Below are positions 17,836-25,655 of a stretch of DNA of 64,000 nucleotides, in pieces; the stretch's first letter is position 1, and every line of letters starts with the position of its first letter. Source of the stretch: Arcanobacterium sp. Its GTDB lineage: Bacteria; Actinomycetota; Actinomycetes; Actinomycetales; Actinomycetaceae. Where the stretch lies: positions 62,001-126,000 of the forward strand of contig JALFSN010000002.1 in assembly GCA_022778805.1 (NCBI GenBank). The letters are read 5' to 3'. The notes beneath the pieces are model-generated. The model saw nothing but the letters and a program-made list of their open reading frames with translations. It was not told the origin of the DNA and searched no databases. Both the position numbers and the translations under genes were made by a program.

Positions 17836-18033
17836 AGTAAAACGGTAGCGTGCTTGGAAAGAATCTGTGTAGCCCACGCGCCGAGAGCTCGCCGAGAGGC
17901 AGAAAGAGCACACTGCTTCCAGCAAAGTCTGCCAGTAGTAGCCAGTAGTGTGCCGTATTGGAGGAGTGACGGCGAACCATTTAGAATCGAGCACCGTACG
18001 ATACCATTTACTGCTAACGAGGATACATTACCT

Positions 18034-18930
18034 GTGGATCACGAATTTCCGGCTGCCACCATTGCCGAGATGCATACCCTGCTCACCCAGTGGTATTCGC
18101 ACAGCGCACGTGACTTGCCATGGAGAGATGACTCCGTGAGCCCGTGGGGCATACTCGTCTGCGAAGTGATGAGTCAGCAGACGCCGGTAGCACGCGTCGT
18201 TCCCACCTGGCTCACCTGGATGCACCGCTGGCCCACTCCTCCTGCGATGGCCCGCGCATCCGCAGCAGAAGTGCTCATTGCGTGGGATCGCCTCGGCTAT
18301 CCTCGCCGCGCCCTGCGACTGCTCGAATGCGCTCGTATACTCACAGAGCACCATAGCGGGAAACTACCCAAAGACCGCAATGCTCTGCTCGCATTGCCAG
18401 GTATAGGGGAATACACGGCCGATGCACTGCTAGCTTTCGCTTTTCACGCATACTCCGTGGTGCTCGATACCAATATCCGCCGAGTACTCGCACGTTGGCA
18501 CGGCGATGCGTTTCCAACCGCGCATCTTACGAAAGCTGAGCGTGAACGAGCCACGATATTCGTGCCTAAAGAGGGAAAAGATGCTGCGCGTTGGAATCAA
18601 GCAGTGATGGAATTAGGAGCCATCGTCTGCACAGCTACATCACCACAGTGCCAGAACTGCCCAGTGGCTGAGCTCTGCGGCTGGAAGCTCGATGGCTATC
18701 CACGCCCTGCCACGACGGCCAGCGCCGCACCCCAAAAGTTCGCCGGTACACAGCGCGAAGCCAGAGGAAAAATTATGGCCGTCTTGCGCGCTGAGCCTGA
18801 TAGCACATTTGCTCATGCCGACTTGCTGCAGGCAAGTGGTTTGCCCACTGAGCGTTTCACGCCGGCACTCCAGGCACTCGTACACGATGGGCTGGCGCGA
18901 GAGCTAAATTCCGGCTTTTCTCTCCCCTAA
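18034..18930 (+). CDS. mutY: A/G-specific adenine glycosylase MutY
   Basis: This base-excision repair enzyme removes adenine mispaired with 8-oxoguanine. The track ORF runs back to 17518, but homology starts after the GTG at 18034, which has GAGG upstream, giving 298 residues. Visible features are the glycosylase segment EVMSQQTPVARVV, the helix-hairpin-helix LPGIGEYTADALLAFAF, the catalytic Asp in VVLDTNIRRVL, and the [4Fe-4S] ligands C-x6-C-x2-C-x5-C (ICTATSPQCQNCPVAELC). The C-terminal NUDIX-like recognition domain of E. coli MutY (350 residues) is largely missing, as is usual in shorter actinobacterial versions. Confidence 0.93.
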   Translation: MDHEFPAATIAEMHTLLTQWYSHSARDLPWRDDSVSPWGILVCEVMSQQTPVARVVPTWLTWMHRWPTPPAMARASAAEVLIAWDRLGYPRRALRLLECARILTEHHSGKLPKDRNALLALPGIGEYTADALLAFAFHAYSVVLDTNIRRVLARWHGDAFPTAHLTKAERERATIFVPKEGKDAARWNQAVMELGAIVCTATSPQCQNCPVAELCGWKLDGYPRPATTASAAPQKFAGTQREARGKIMAVLRAEPDSTFAHADLLQASGLPTERFTPALQALVHDGLARELNSGFSLP

Positions 18931-19333
18931 CTTTTCTCGCCCCTGCCCCCCCCTTGGCTCTGCTTTTCTCTCCCCTGGCATTGCCGACTCCGGTTCCTCG
19001 CCTTTCCTCTCCAGTTCCTCACCTCCCTGCTGCCTCAGCTAGACGGCACTTCAACTCTCGGCTAGACGCCACCCAGCTCTCACCTCTCTGTCGCTTCAGC
19101 TAGATAGCATTCCAGGCAGATGCCACCACAGCTAGACGGCGTCATACCCACACATCAGACGACGTCATACCCGCACATCAGATGGCGCCGCCCCCGTATT
19201 GAACCAGAAGCCTGCCCTAGCTTTACCAACAGAAGTCCCTCCGTAGCTTTACCAGACAAGTATGCATTTTTCGGAACGGAATAATTTTTTGGTGCATAAT
19301 GTTTGTGGTTAGTAGTAAAAGGAAGGACGCGCA
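18931..19333. repeat. Repeat-rich noncoding spacer between mutY and tetR
   Basis: This 403-base spacer has no credible ORF. It opens with a pyrimidine-rich tract containing two copies of GCTTTTCTCTCCCCT, one inside the mutY end (about 18914) and one at 18962. Then come several variants of CAGCTAGACGGC, and a near-tandem pair of GACGTCATACCCRCACATCAGA around 19137-19186. Finally, two copies of TAGCTTTACCARMAG stand at about 19218 and 19244, just before the tetR promoter region. Base composition and repetition differ sharply from nearby genes. Confidence 0.7.
19261..19300 (+). promoter_or_regulatory. Candidate tetR promoter/operator
   Basis: An A/T-rich block before tetR carries the inverted pair TATGCA (19261-19266) and TGCATA (19293-19298), the latter overlapping a possible -10 box CATAAT (19295-19300). 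TetR-family genes often repress themselves from such sites. The assignment is by pattern only. Confidence 0.35.
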
Positions 19334-19999
19334 ATGGCGAGCAAGAATCCATCTTCTACCCCCACAGCCTCCCATGAAAAACAACGCAGCACTGGGATAA
19401 ACGGACGGGGTATTTCCACTCGCGCAAAAATTATCGACGAAGCGCGCCGGCAAATTACTACTAATGGATTGAAAGCGACGACGGCTGCCACCGTAGCTGC
19501 TGGGGTCAATATCCCACGCCCGCTCTTCTACCACTACTTTCGCAACCTGGATGAGCTGGCAGAAGAGATACTTGATGAGATTGTGAATTCTTTTATCGAT
19601 CAGCTCAAGCAATGGTACGCGCAATCATCCCATGAGACTCTTGATGAATCCCTCGATCATATCATCGCCCTCTGGCGCACTGCTCACGACGATAGTGGCG
19701 CTTTCTCCGATCAGCTCGCTCGCAGTGGCAACGCTGCTATGTACGCCTCTTTCATCGTGCACATTGGAGATAAGTTCGCCCGATTTCTGACGGATAACGT
19801 CATCCCCAAGTTTGCAAGTCGCGTGGAAGAACCCATCACCTACGTCTACGAAACGCTATTTTCGCTGGTTATCGGCATTAATGAACTCATGCGTATTCGC
19901 CCTGATTTTTCCAATGATGAGATAAAACATATGGTCGTCCAAGCGCTCCGGTTTGAGCCGTTAGTGACGAGCGAGCACAGCAGCGGCGAGAACGCCTAA
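19334..19999 (+). CDS. TetR-family transcriptional regulator
   Basis: This 221-residue regulator has a typical N-terminal TetR HTH: TRAKIIDEARRQITTNGL, then TAATVAAGVNIPRPLFYHYFRN (residues about 20-70). The ligand domain contains IRPDFSNDEIKHMVVQ near the end. The ATG at 19334 has a strong AGGAAGGA upstream. No obvious target gene adjoins it: mutY upstream is on the same strand but far away, and lysS is convergent. Autoregulation through the dyad at 19261-19300 is possible. Confidence 0.9.
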   Translation: MASKNPSSTPTASHEKQRSTGINGRGISTRAKIIDEARRQITTNGLKATTAATVAAGVNIPRPLFYHYFRNLDELAEEILDEIVNSFIDQLKQWYAQSSHETLDESLDHIIALWRTAHDDSGAFSDQLARSGNAAMYASFIVHIGDKFARFLTDNVIPKFASRVEEPITYVYETLFSLVIGINELMRIRPDFSNDEIKHMVVQALRFEPLVTSEHSSGENA

Positions 20000-20018
20000 G
20001 TCTCGCCTCCACCCCTGC

Positions 20019-20046
20019 GTAGGGCCTCCCACACAAGGCTCCCTAC
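20019..20046. terminator. Hairpin between convergent tetR and lysS
   Basis: GTAGGGCCT at 20019-20027 pairs with AGGCTCCCTAC at 20036-20046 with one bulged base. An outer pair AGTCTCG/CGAGACT (19999-20005, 20064-20070) could extend the fold. It lies between two converging genes and has no clear U-tract in either direction. Confidence 0.5.
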
Positions 20047-20141
20047 ACGAGGTGCAACGGAAACGAGACTCTGCCGAGTGCGAGAGACTCTTGAGAGATC
20101 ATCGCGCTCAAAGGCTAACGCCTAAGAGCGCTGAGAAATAC

Positions 20142-21824
20142 TTAAAGCGTCTGTTTCACAAACGGGAAAGCGATTGTTTCCCGAATCCCCAAGCCCGTCA
20201 GCGCCATCAGCAAGCGGTCGATCCCCATGCCCATGCCTCCGGTGGGCGGGAATCCTTGTTCCATGGCCTCAATAAAATCTTCATCGAGTTGCATAGCTTC
20301 AGGGTCACCATTGGCTGCTTCTAAGCTCTGCTCCGTGAGACGCTCCCGCTGCACTACCGGATCGGCCAACTCAGAATATGCCGTAGCAGTTTCCGTACCG
20401 CGAATGTAAAGATCCCACTTCTCCGTCAGTCCTGGCTTCGAGCGGTGGTAGCGTGTGAGCGGCGATGTATCTTCTGGGAAATCACGTACAAACGTGGGCG
20501 CATAGAGTTTACTCCCCACTAATTCTTCCCAGATATCTTCAGCGATCTTGCCATTGACGGCGTAATCTTTCACCTTGACGCCGTGCGCCTGCGCGAGTTG
20601 CACAAGGCGTTCACGCGAAGTAGTGACGCTGACGTCCTCTCCCACAGCTTCCGACAGCGATGTGTACAAATCAATACTCGTCCATTCACCGGAGAGATCG
20701 TAGATACTTCCATCAGCCAGCGTCACCTGCAATGTGCCAAAAGCATCACGAGCAGCATTTTGTACGATCGCTCTAGTGAGCTCTGCCATCGTGTCGTACG
20801 TGGCATATGCCTGATATGCCTCAAGAGCAGAGAACTCTGGGGAATGCGAAGAGTCAGCACCCTCGTTGCGGAAATTCTTTCCGATCTCAAAGACGCGCTC
20901 GACGCCACCTACCACTGCTCGCTTCAGATAAAGCTCCGTGGCAATGCGCAGATACAGATCTTCATCATATGCATTAATGTGCGTGGTAAATGGCCGCGCG
21001 GCAGCTCCTCCGTGCAAGGTCTGCAAAATCGGCGTCTCAATTTCCACGTATTCTCGCTCTTCAAACGTGCGCCGAATCGAACGCATAACGGCGGCGCGCG
21101 TGCGAATCATATCGCGGGCATCTTGACGGGTAATGAGATCCAGATGGCGCTTACGCACCCGAGTTTCCTCATTGAGACTCATCAGTTCGCCCGATTCAGT
21201 GACGTACGTCTTAGGAAGTGGGCGCAGCGCCTTACTGGCCATCATCCACGCCGGAACTTCTTCTCTGGCCTCCCCCTCCTCCACGGCACTATCCGAGCGT
21301 GCCGGCGTATCGCCGTTCTCGTCGGAGCTGGCCGCACCGGCGTGGGAAGCGTCAGTCCCGTCTGTATCTGCACTAGAAGCGCCAGAAGCTTTGGCAAACA
21401 CAGAGAGTTCTCCTCGCTTGCTGGTGCCGATATAGCCATGCACAAAGAGGAAATCTCCAAGATCTACCTCCGTTTTGAGCAGATCCAAGGAGTCTTTGCC
21501 CACATTGGCGAGCGAGAAAATCGCCTGCAAGCGCTCACCATCTCCAGCCTGGAGCACAGCGAACGCAATTTTTCCAGAGAAGCGCATGAGCACTACACGC
21601 CCAGCAACCCCTACGAATTCTTCAGTCTCCACACCTGGCTCAAGCCCATCAAAGCTCTCTCGCACAGCGTGAATCGTGTGCGTGATCGGCACCTGTACCG
21701 GATACGGATCGCGCCCTTGAGCGAGCATCTGTGCGCGCTTCTTCTTCCGCACCTGAATCTGCTCAGGTACGTCTGCTGCCGAATCATGTGCCAGTTTCTC
21801 AGAATTCTTATTTGGAGTACTCAC
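20142..21824 (-). CDS. lysS: Lysyl-tRNA synthetase, class II, with internal low-complexity insertion
   Basis: This enzyme charges tRNA-Lys. An N-terminal OB-fold anticodon-binding domain (about residues 70-147) precedes the class II catalytic core, with motif 1 in EERE-YVEIETPILQ, motif 2 in FRNEGADSSHSPEF and motif 3 in GMGMGIDRLLMAL. Residues about 147-191 form a Ser/Asp/Ala/Glu-rich insert between the two domains that ordinary LysS (about 500 residues) lacks, raising the length to 560. The start is GTG at 21824 without a clear Shine-Dalgarno. The gene ends the run that begins with the pantothenate genes. Confidence 0.95.
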   Translation of the reverse strand: MSTPNKNSEKLAHDSAADVPEQIQVRKKKRAQMLAQGRDPYPVQVPITHTIHAVRESFDGLEPGVETEEFVGVAGRVVLMRFSGKIAFAVLQAGDGERLQAIFSLANVGKDSLDLLKTEVDLGDFLFVHGYIGTSKRGELSVFAKASGASSADTDGTDASHAGAASSDENGDTPARSDSAVEEGEAREEVPAWMMASKALRPLPKTYVTESGELMSLNEETRVRKRHLDLITRQDARDMIRTRAAVMRSIRRTFEEREYVEIETPILQTLHGGAAARPFTTHINAYDEDLYLRIATELYLKRAVVGGVERVFEIGKNFRNEGADSSHSPEFSALEAYQAYATYDTMAELTRAIVQNAARDAFGTLQVTLADGSIYDLSGEWTSIDLYTSLSEAVGEDVSVTTSRERLVQLAQAHGVKVKDYAVNGKIAEDIWEELVGSKLYAPTFVRDFPEDTSPLTRYHRSKPGLTEKWDLYIRGTETATAYSELADPVVQRERLTEQSLEAANGDPEAMQLDEDFIEAMEQGFPPTGGMGMGIDRLLMALTGLGIRETIAFPFVKQTL

Positions 21825-22006
21825 ACACCAAGAATAAGCGATGAGCTAGCACCATCGAAATCCGCAGCCGTATTCTCACGCGTTCACGGCACATCAAAGC
21901 GCTATGAATGCTTTGCCCCAGCCATGCTGCCGTTACGAAGCTGCAAAGCCAGCGCGAACACTGCGAAGCGCGCCGCCAAGCTCGGCGATTCGCCCCGCGC
22001 AGCACG

Positions 22007-22945
22007 TCACAGTTGATCCACAATGTAGTGCGGTACGACGTCCACCACAGAATTCACCACGAAATTCGGCTGGTCTTTGGGAGCTGCCAGCTCGGCTTGC
22101 ACAATACTCCCCTCGCCGGTGAGCACCAGAGCCGTCGGCACCCCGTAGCCTCGTGCCATACGAATGTCGGTACTCAGCGAGTCAGACACCACCAGCGTCT
22201 TATGCGGCTCACTATCGAGATACCTGAATACGCAGTCCAAGAAAGGCCGCTCTGGAGCGCCGAGGTTACAGTAGATCTGAGCGCCAGTGGCGCTTTGAAT
22301 CGCGCGCACAATCGCACGGGTACCAGGTTCGCTACTGCCATCAGCGGTCAGCCAGGTGCGCACCATCGACGTCACGACGAGCTTTGCTTTTTTCGGGCCG
22401 ACAATCGCCTGGTAGGCGAGATTGAGCTTGGTAAAGCTAAACTCTCGATCATGGGCGACCACCACTACGTCGGTCAGTTGTGGGTCATCCGTGAGGGCAA
22501 TACCGCCCTTGGCCATGTGTGCCAAAAATTCACTGTCTCCAATGGCCATGACGTGCGCATCTGGAAAATTGTAGGACAGATATTCATTGACCACGCGCAC
22601 CGGCGTAAAGATCTGATCGAGATCGACGTCCATGCCAAAGTTCGCCAATAACGTCTGGTAGCTATCGGGAGAGGTGTGGGAATCGGACGACATAAACACC
22701 ACCGGACGGCGCATTACGTCCAGTGCAGCCAACACTTTATCAACCCCAGGCATGAGGAGATCCCCGTTGAAGAGAGTACCGGAGAGGTTCATAATATAGG
22801 CGTCGTATACGCGCTGCGGAGAATCGCGCACCATCAGGGGAATCTCTACCGACGCTTGCGCAGCAATATCAGCTTTGCGCGCCGACTTTTTATCTTTCTC
22901 ACTCTTGTGAGCTTTCGCCTTTTTCTTACTCTTCTCGCTCTTCAT
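22007..22945 (-). CDS. HAD-superfamily (NagD-like) protein lacking catalytic aspartates
   Basis: The fold is that of HAD-IIA (NagD-type) phosphatases. The usual first motif DxDGT is replaced by YIMNLSGTLFNGD, so the nucleophile Asp is Asn and the second Asp is Ser; codons AAC and TCC are clear in the DNA. Motif II (FMSSDS), a Lys in FTKLN and motif IV (SDSLSTDI) are retained. Hydrolysis by the normal mechanism therefore looks impossible, suggesting a pseudoenzyme or binding protein. I choose the ATG at 22945, with AAAGGA upstream, over the track's GTG (312 residues). A Lys-rich N-terminal tail precedes the domain. It lies 28 bases after panD. Confidence 0.85.
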   Translation of the reverse strand: MKSEKSKKKAKAHKSEKDKKSARKADIAAQASVEIPLMVRDSPQRVYDAYIMNLSGTLFNGDLLMPGVDKVLAALDVMRRPVVFMSSDSHTSPDSYQTLLANFGMDVDLDQIFTPVRVVNEYLSYNFPDAHVMAIGDSEFLAHMAKGGIALTDDPQLTDVVVVAHDREFSFTKLNLAYQAIVGPKKAKLVVTSMVRTWLTADGSSEPGTRAIVRAIQSATGAQIYCNLGAPERPFLDCVFRYLDSEPHKTLVVSDSLSTDIRMARGYGVPTALVLTGEGSIVQAELAAPKDQPNFVVNSVVDVVPHYIVDQL

Positions 22946-22973
22946 CCTGTTCCTTTCGCGCACTACCTCGTGC

Positions 22974-23480
22974 TCAGCGGGTATCCGCCACTGGAATTCC
23001 CGAGCTGCTCAATCCGTAACCATCAGGCACCTGCCCTGGCTCGACACCGCGTTCAACGATATGATTGCGCCCATCCACAAACACAATATGCGGCTCGAAA
23101 CTGCGGGCTTCGGCGTCACTCATCGTGCCATAACACATGATAATCGCGATATCCCCCGCACCGAAATAATGCGCAGCCGCTCCGTTGAGGACGACGCTGC
23201 CGCTGCCAGCCTCCCCCGGAATGGCGTAGGTGGTGAGCCGAGCGCCAGTGTTCACATTGACGACGTCTACCTGTTCGCCAGGCAGGATATCAGCAGCGCG
23301 CAGAAGCGTGACGTCGATCGTAATCGATCCAACGTAATCCAGATCAGCGCCCGTCACCGTAACGCGATGAATTTTGCCGGTGATGAGGGTGCGCCGACGC
23401 GTGCTTGCGGGCGCGCTCGCGGGTGAAATGGGCACGCTCGTGGATGAAGCGGCAGACGAATCAGCAGTACGTTCAGCCAA
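22974..23480 (-). CDS. panD: Aspartate 1-decarboxylase PanD
   Basis: This pyruvoyl enzyme makes beta-alanine from aspartate for pantothenate. The self-cleavage site Gly-Ser is present in LDYVGSITID, with the active-site region INGAAAH-like LNGAAAHYFGAGD. The start is a TTG at 23480: it has a near-perfect GGGAGGTG six bases upstream, overlaps the panC stop by 8 bases, and no ATG exists before the domain. This leaves a Ser/Ala/Pro-rich N-terminal extension of about 30 residues compared with ordinary PanD (about 130 residues; 168 here). Confidence 0.92.
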   Translation of the reverse strand: MAERTADSSAASSTSVPISPASAPASTRRRTLITGKIHRVTVTGADLDYVGSITIDVTLLRAADILPGEQVDVVNVNTGARLTTYAIPGEAGSGSVVLNGAAAHYFGAGDIAIIMCYGTMSDAEARSFEPHIVFVDGRNHIVERGVEPGQVPDGYGLSSSGIPVADTR

Positions 23481-24345
23481 TGTGCACCTCCCAGTTGTCT
23501 ATCAGACGGGTGCTCCCCACCCAAGCCGCCACCACCAGTAGCCCCTCGCCGTGTTCTCCCCGACGAAACGGCACAAACGTCTGCGCGTGCACCAGCTCCA
23601 AGTAGTCCAACCGCACTCCTGAAGCTGCGGCGATGACCGCACGAGCACTATCACACACCTGCTGCGGAGACTCCCCCTGTTCAGCTGCTTCAGCCCCAGC
23701 GCGCAAGGCAGCGCTCAGAGCGAGAGCCTGGCTGCGTTCTCGCTCGCTGAGATAAGCATTGCGGGAGCTGAGGGCAAGCCCATCGGCATCGCGCGCTATC
23801 GGCACCGAACGGATCTCCACAGGCATATTGAGATCAGCCACCATCGTGCGAATCAGCGCTAGCTGCTGTGCATCTTTTTGCCCGAAAAAGGCCACATCGG
23901 GTTGCACTAGATTCAGTACTTTATGCACGATCTGCAGCACTCCCGCAAAGTGGGTGGGGCGCGTCTTCCCCTCAAACACTGTGGCCATTGGCCCTGGGTC
24001 AATACGCACAAATGGATCCCGAGGGTAAATGTCTGAATCAACAGGCGCAAAAACCACATCGACGCTTGCGCGCTCAGCGTGCTCACGCTTCACAGTATTG
24101 AGCGCGGCGATGTCCTTTTCTAAATCGCGCGGGTAGGCCGCAAAATCTTCGTTTGGAGCAAATTGCAAAGGATTGACGTAAATGGAGACGATCACATGGT
24201 CGGCAGCTTCCTGCGCCGCCCGCACGAGTGAAAGATGCCCCGAGTGCAGCGCACCCATCGTCATCACCAGTGCTTTTGTGCCAGAACACTCACGTAGCGC
24301 AGCAGCAAGTTCAGCGCGCGTTTTCGTTACTATCACACGTCCCAT
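23473..24345 (-). CDS. panC: Pantoate-beta-alanine ligase PanC
   Basis: This enzyme joins pantoate and beta-alanine using ATP, the last step of pantothenate synthesis. The nucleotide-binding signature MTMGALHSGH is at the N-terminus, FFGQKDAQQL in the middle, and SSRNAYLS represents the KMSKS-like loop. The length of 290 residues is normal. It overlaps panD, whose product supplies its beta-alanine. panB is not in the window. Confidence 0.96.
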   Translation of the reverse strand: MGRVIVTKTRAELAAALRECSGTKALVMTMGALHSGHLSLVRAAQEAADHVIVSIYVNPLQFAPNEDFAAYPRDLEKDIAALNTVKREHAERASVDVVFAPVDSDIYPRDPFVRIDPGPMATVFEGKTRPTHFAGVLQIVHKVLNLVQPDVAFFGQKDAQQLALIRTMVADLNMPVEIRSVPIARDADGLALSSRNAYLSERERSQALALSAALRAGAEAAEQGESPQQVCDSARAVIAAASGVRLDYLELVHAQTFVPFRRGEHGEGLLVVAAWVGSTRLIDNWEVHIG

Positions 24346-24465
24346 TCTAGTAATGACGCCACACGAGGACGAATAGTGTGCTTCAGGGCACGTTCAGGCA
24401 GGCACGCCCATACGCACTGGGCGGCTACGCCTATCGTGCACGGCTATGCGACAACTGCCCTACAG

Positions 24466-25536
24466 TCATTCTTCCAAAGCGCGATACGTCCGCGCCACAT
24501 GGGCGAAACGCGGATCTTCGTGCTCTAGCTCGGCAGCGATGCGTAGATAAGGATCAGTGGGAGCGCTGCGCTCAGAGCTGTTTAATGTATCAGAGTTTTC
24601 TGGCATATCTGGCCTGTGCTCTCCCGCTCGGCTATCTGTTGGCTCTGATCTGCCCACTGCATCTGAACCACGCGCATCTGAACTATCACTTGTGTCTGAA
24701 TTACCCGAGCCAGCGCTAAGCTGTGCTGGCGGCTCACCCTGCATCCCCTGCCCACTGTGCGCATTCAGCGCTCGCTGCAGCGCCGATTCAGCGAGCGGAC
24801 GCAAAAAATCGCCAGGACGCTCAATCCCGATGCTGCCCAACAGTTGCATCGCCTGCTCAGTCACGGTCGTCACGTGCCGCACTGCGTGCATCACCGCCAA
24901 GTGGTATGCCGGCCGATCTGCTTCGGCCACCACGGCGGATTCTCCACCCAGCTCCGCCACTAGCGCATGGCCTATAGGCTGCAGCGCGGGTGACGCCGTC
25001 ACTGCAAAGAAACAATTTGCCAGTCGAGCCACGTCGAGAGAGGTGCCGGTGAAGCTCATCGCCGGATGAAGAGCCAAGCACAGCGCCCCACAGCGAGCTG
25101 CTGGCGCTAGCACCGCGCTCCCTACTCGCCCAGCTGTATGCAACACAATTTGCCCTGGCTGCCACACATGCTGCTGTGCCAATTGTTCAGCCAGCGGCTC
25201 AATATCGGCCGTCGGAATTGCTATGATGACGAGTTCGCTGCGTTCCACAATCGTGGGAATATCCAGCGCTGGCACCCCTGGCAGCATCGTCTCTAGGCGC
25301 TCCCGTGAAGCGGCGGAGCGAGCGTATGCACCGATCACGTGGTGTCCTACAGCTCGCAAGGCACTCCCCAACGCCGTTCCCACTTTTCCCGCCGAGATAA
25401 TACCGACGCGCATTCTCCCCGAAGCCGCAGAGCGGGAAGAAGAATAGCTCGGCTTGGGCTGCGGTGTCGTCTGCAACGCAGACTGCGAGTGCGAGTGCTC
25501 TACAGCGGAGTGAGCGTATGAATCATCATCTGCCAT
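24466..25536 (-). CDS. Rossmann-fold and DUF2520 domain protein
   Basis: The N-terminal dinucleotide-binding motif MRVGIISAGKVGTALG resembles ketopantoate reductase and pyrroline-carboxylate reductase. The second half matches DUF2520, with LHPAMSFTG and HLAVMHAVRHVTT visible. The protein commonly sits beside panC in bacteria, so a pantothenate-related reductase role is plausible but unproven. Residues 1-41 are low-complexity and the domain could start at Met42 (25413), preceded by GGGGAG. A Ser/Asp-rich insert occupies about residues 262-325. Total 356 residues. It lies 120 bases upstream of panC on the same strand. Confidence 0.82.
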   Translation of the reverse strand: MADDDSYAHSAVEHSHSQSALQTTPQPKPSYSSSRSAASGRMRVGIISAGKVGTALGSALRAVGHHVIGAYARSAASRERLETMLPGVPALDIPTIVERSELVIIAIPTADIEPLAEQLAQQHVWQPGQIVLHTAGRVGSAVLAPAARCGALCLALHPAMSFTGTSLDVARLANCFFAVTASPALQPIGHALVAELGGESAVVAEADRPAYHLAVMHAVRHVTTVTEQAMQLLGSIGIERPGDFLRPLAESALQRALNAHSGQGMQGEPPAQLSAGSGNSDTSDSSDARGSDAVGRSEPTDSRAGEHRPDMPENSDTLNSSERSAPTDPYLRIAAELEHEDPRFAHVARTYRALEE

Positions 25537-25655
25537 GCGACCATTTTAGACCGCAGCAATCCTCTCGCTTAACTTCCGCTCACTTCTTCCACTAACTCCC
25601 AGCTTGAGGCATGTACCCCAGCGAGCTTCTCGCCGGCGTCGCAGCAGTTGGCATC

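Noticed and set aside
17518-18033. 172-residue N-terminal extension of MutY in the track ORF
   Set aside because: The extension is Arg-rich, antisense to the neighbouring gene, and MutY homology starts just after the GTG at 18034 with its own ribosome site.
20583-22016. 477-residue plus-strand ORF opposite lysS
   Set aside because: It lies antisense to the conserved lysS gene, reads as Arg/His/Ser-rich sequence without any domain, and has no ribosome site.
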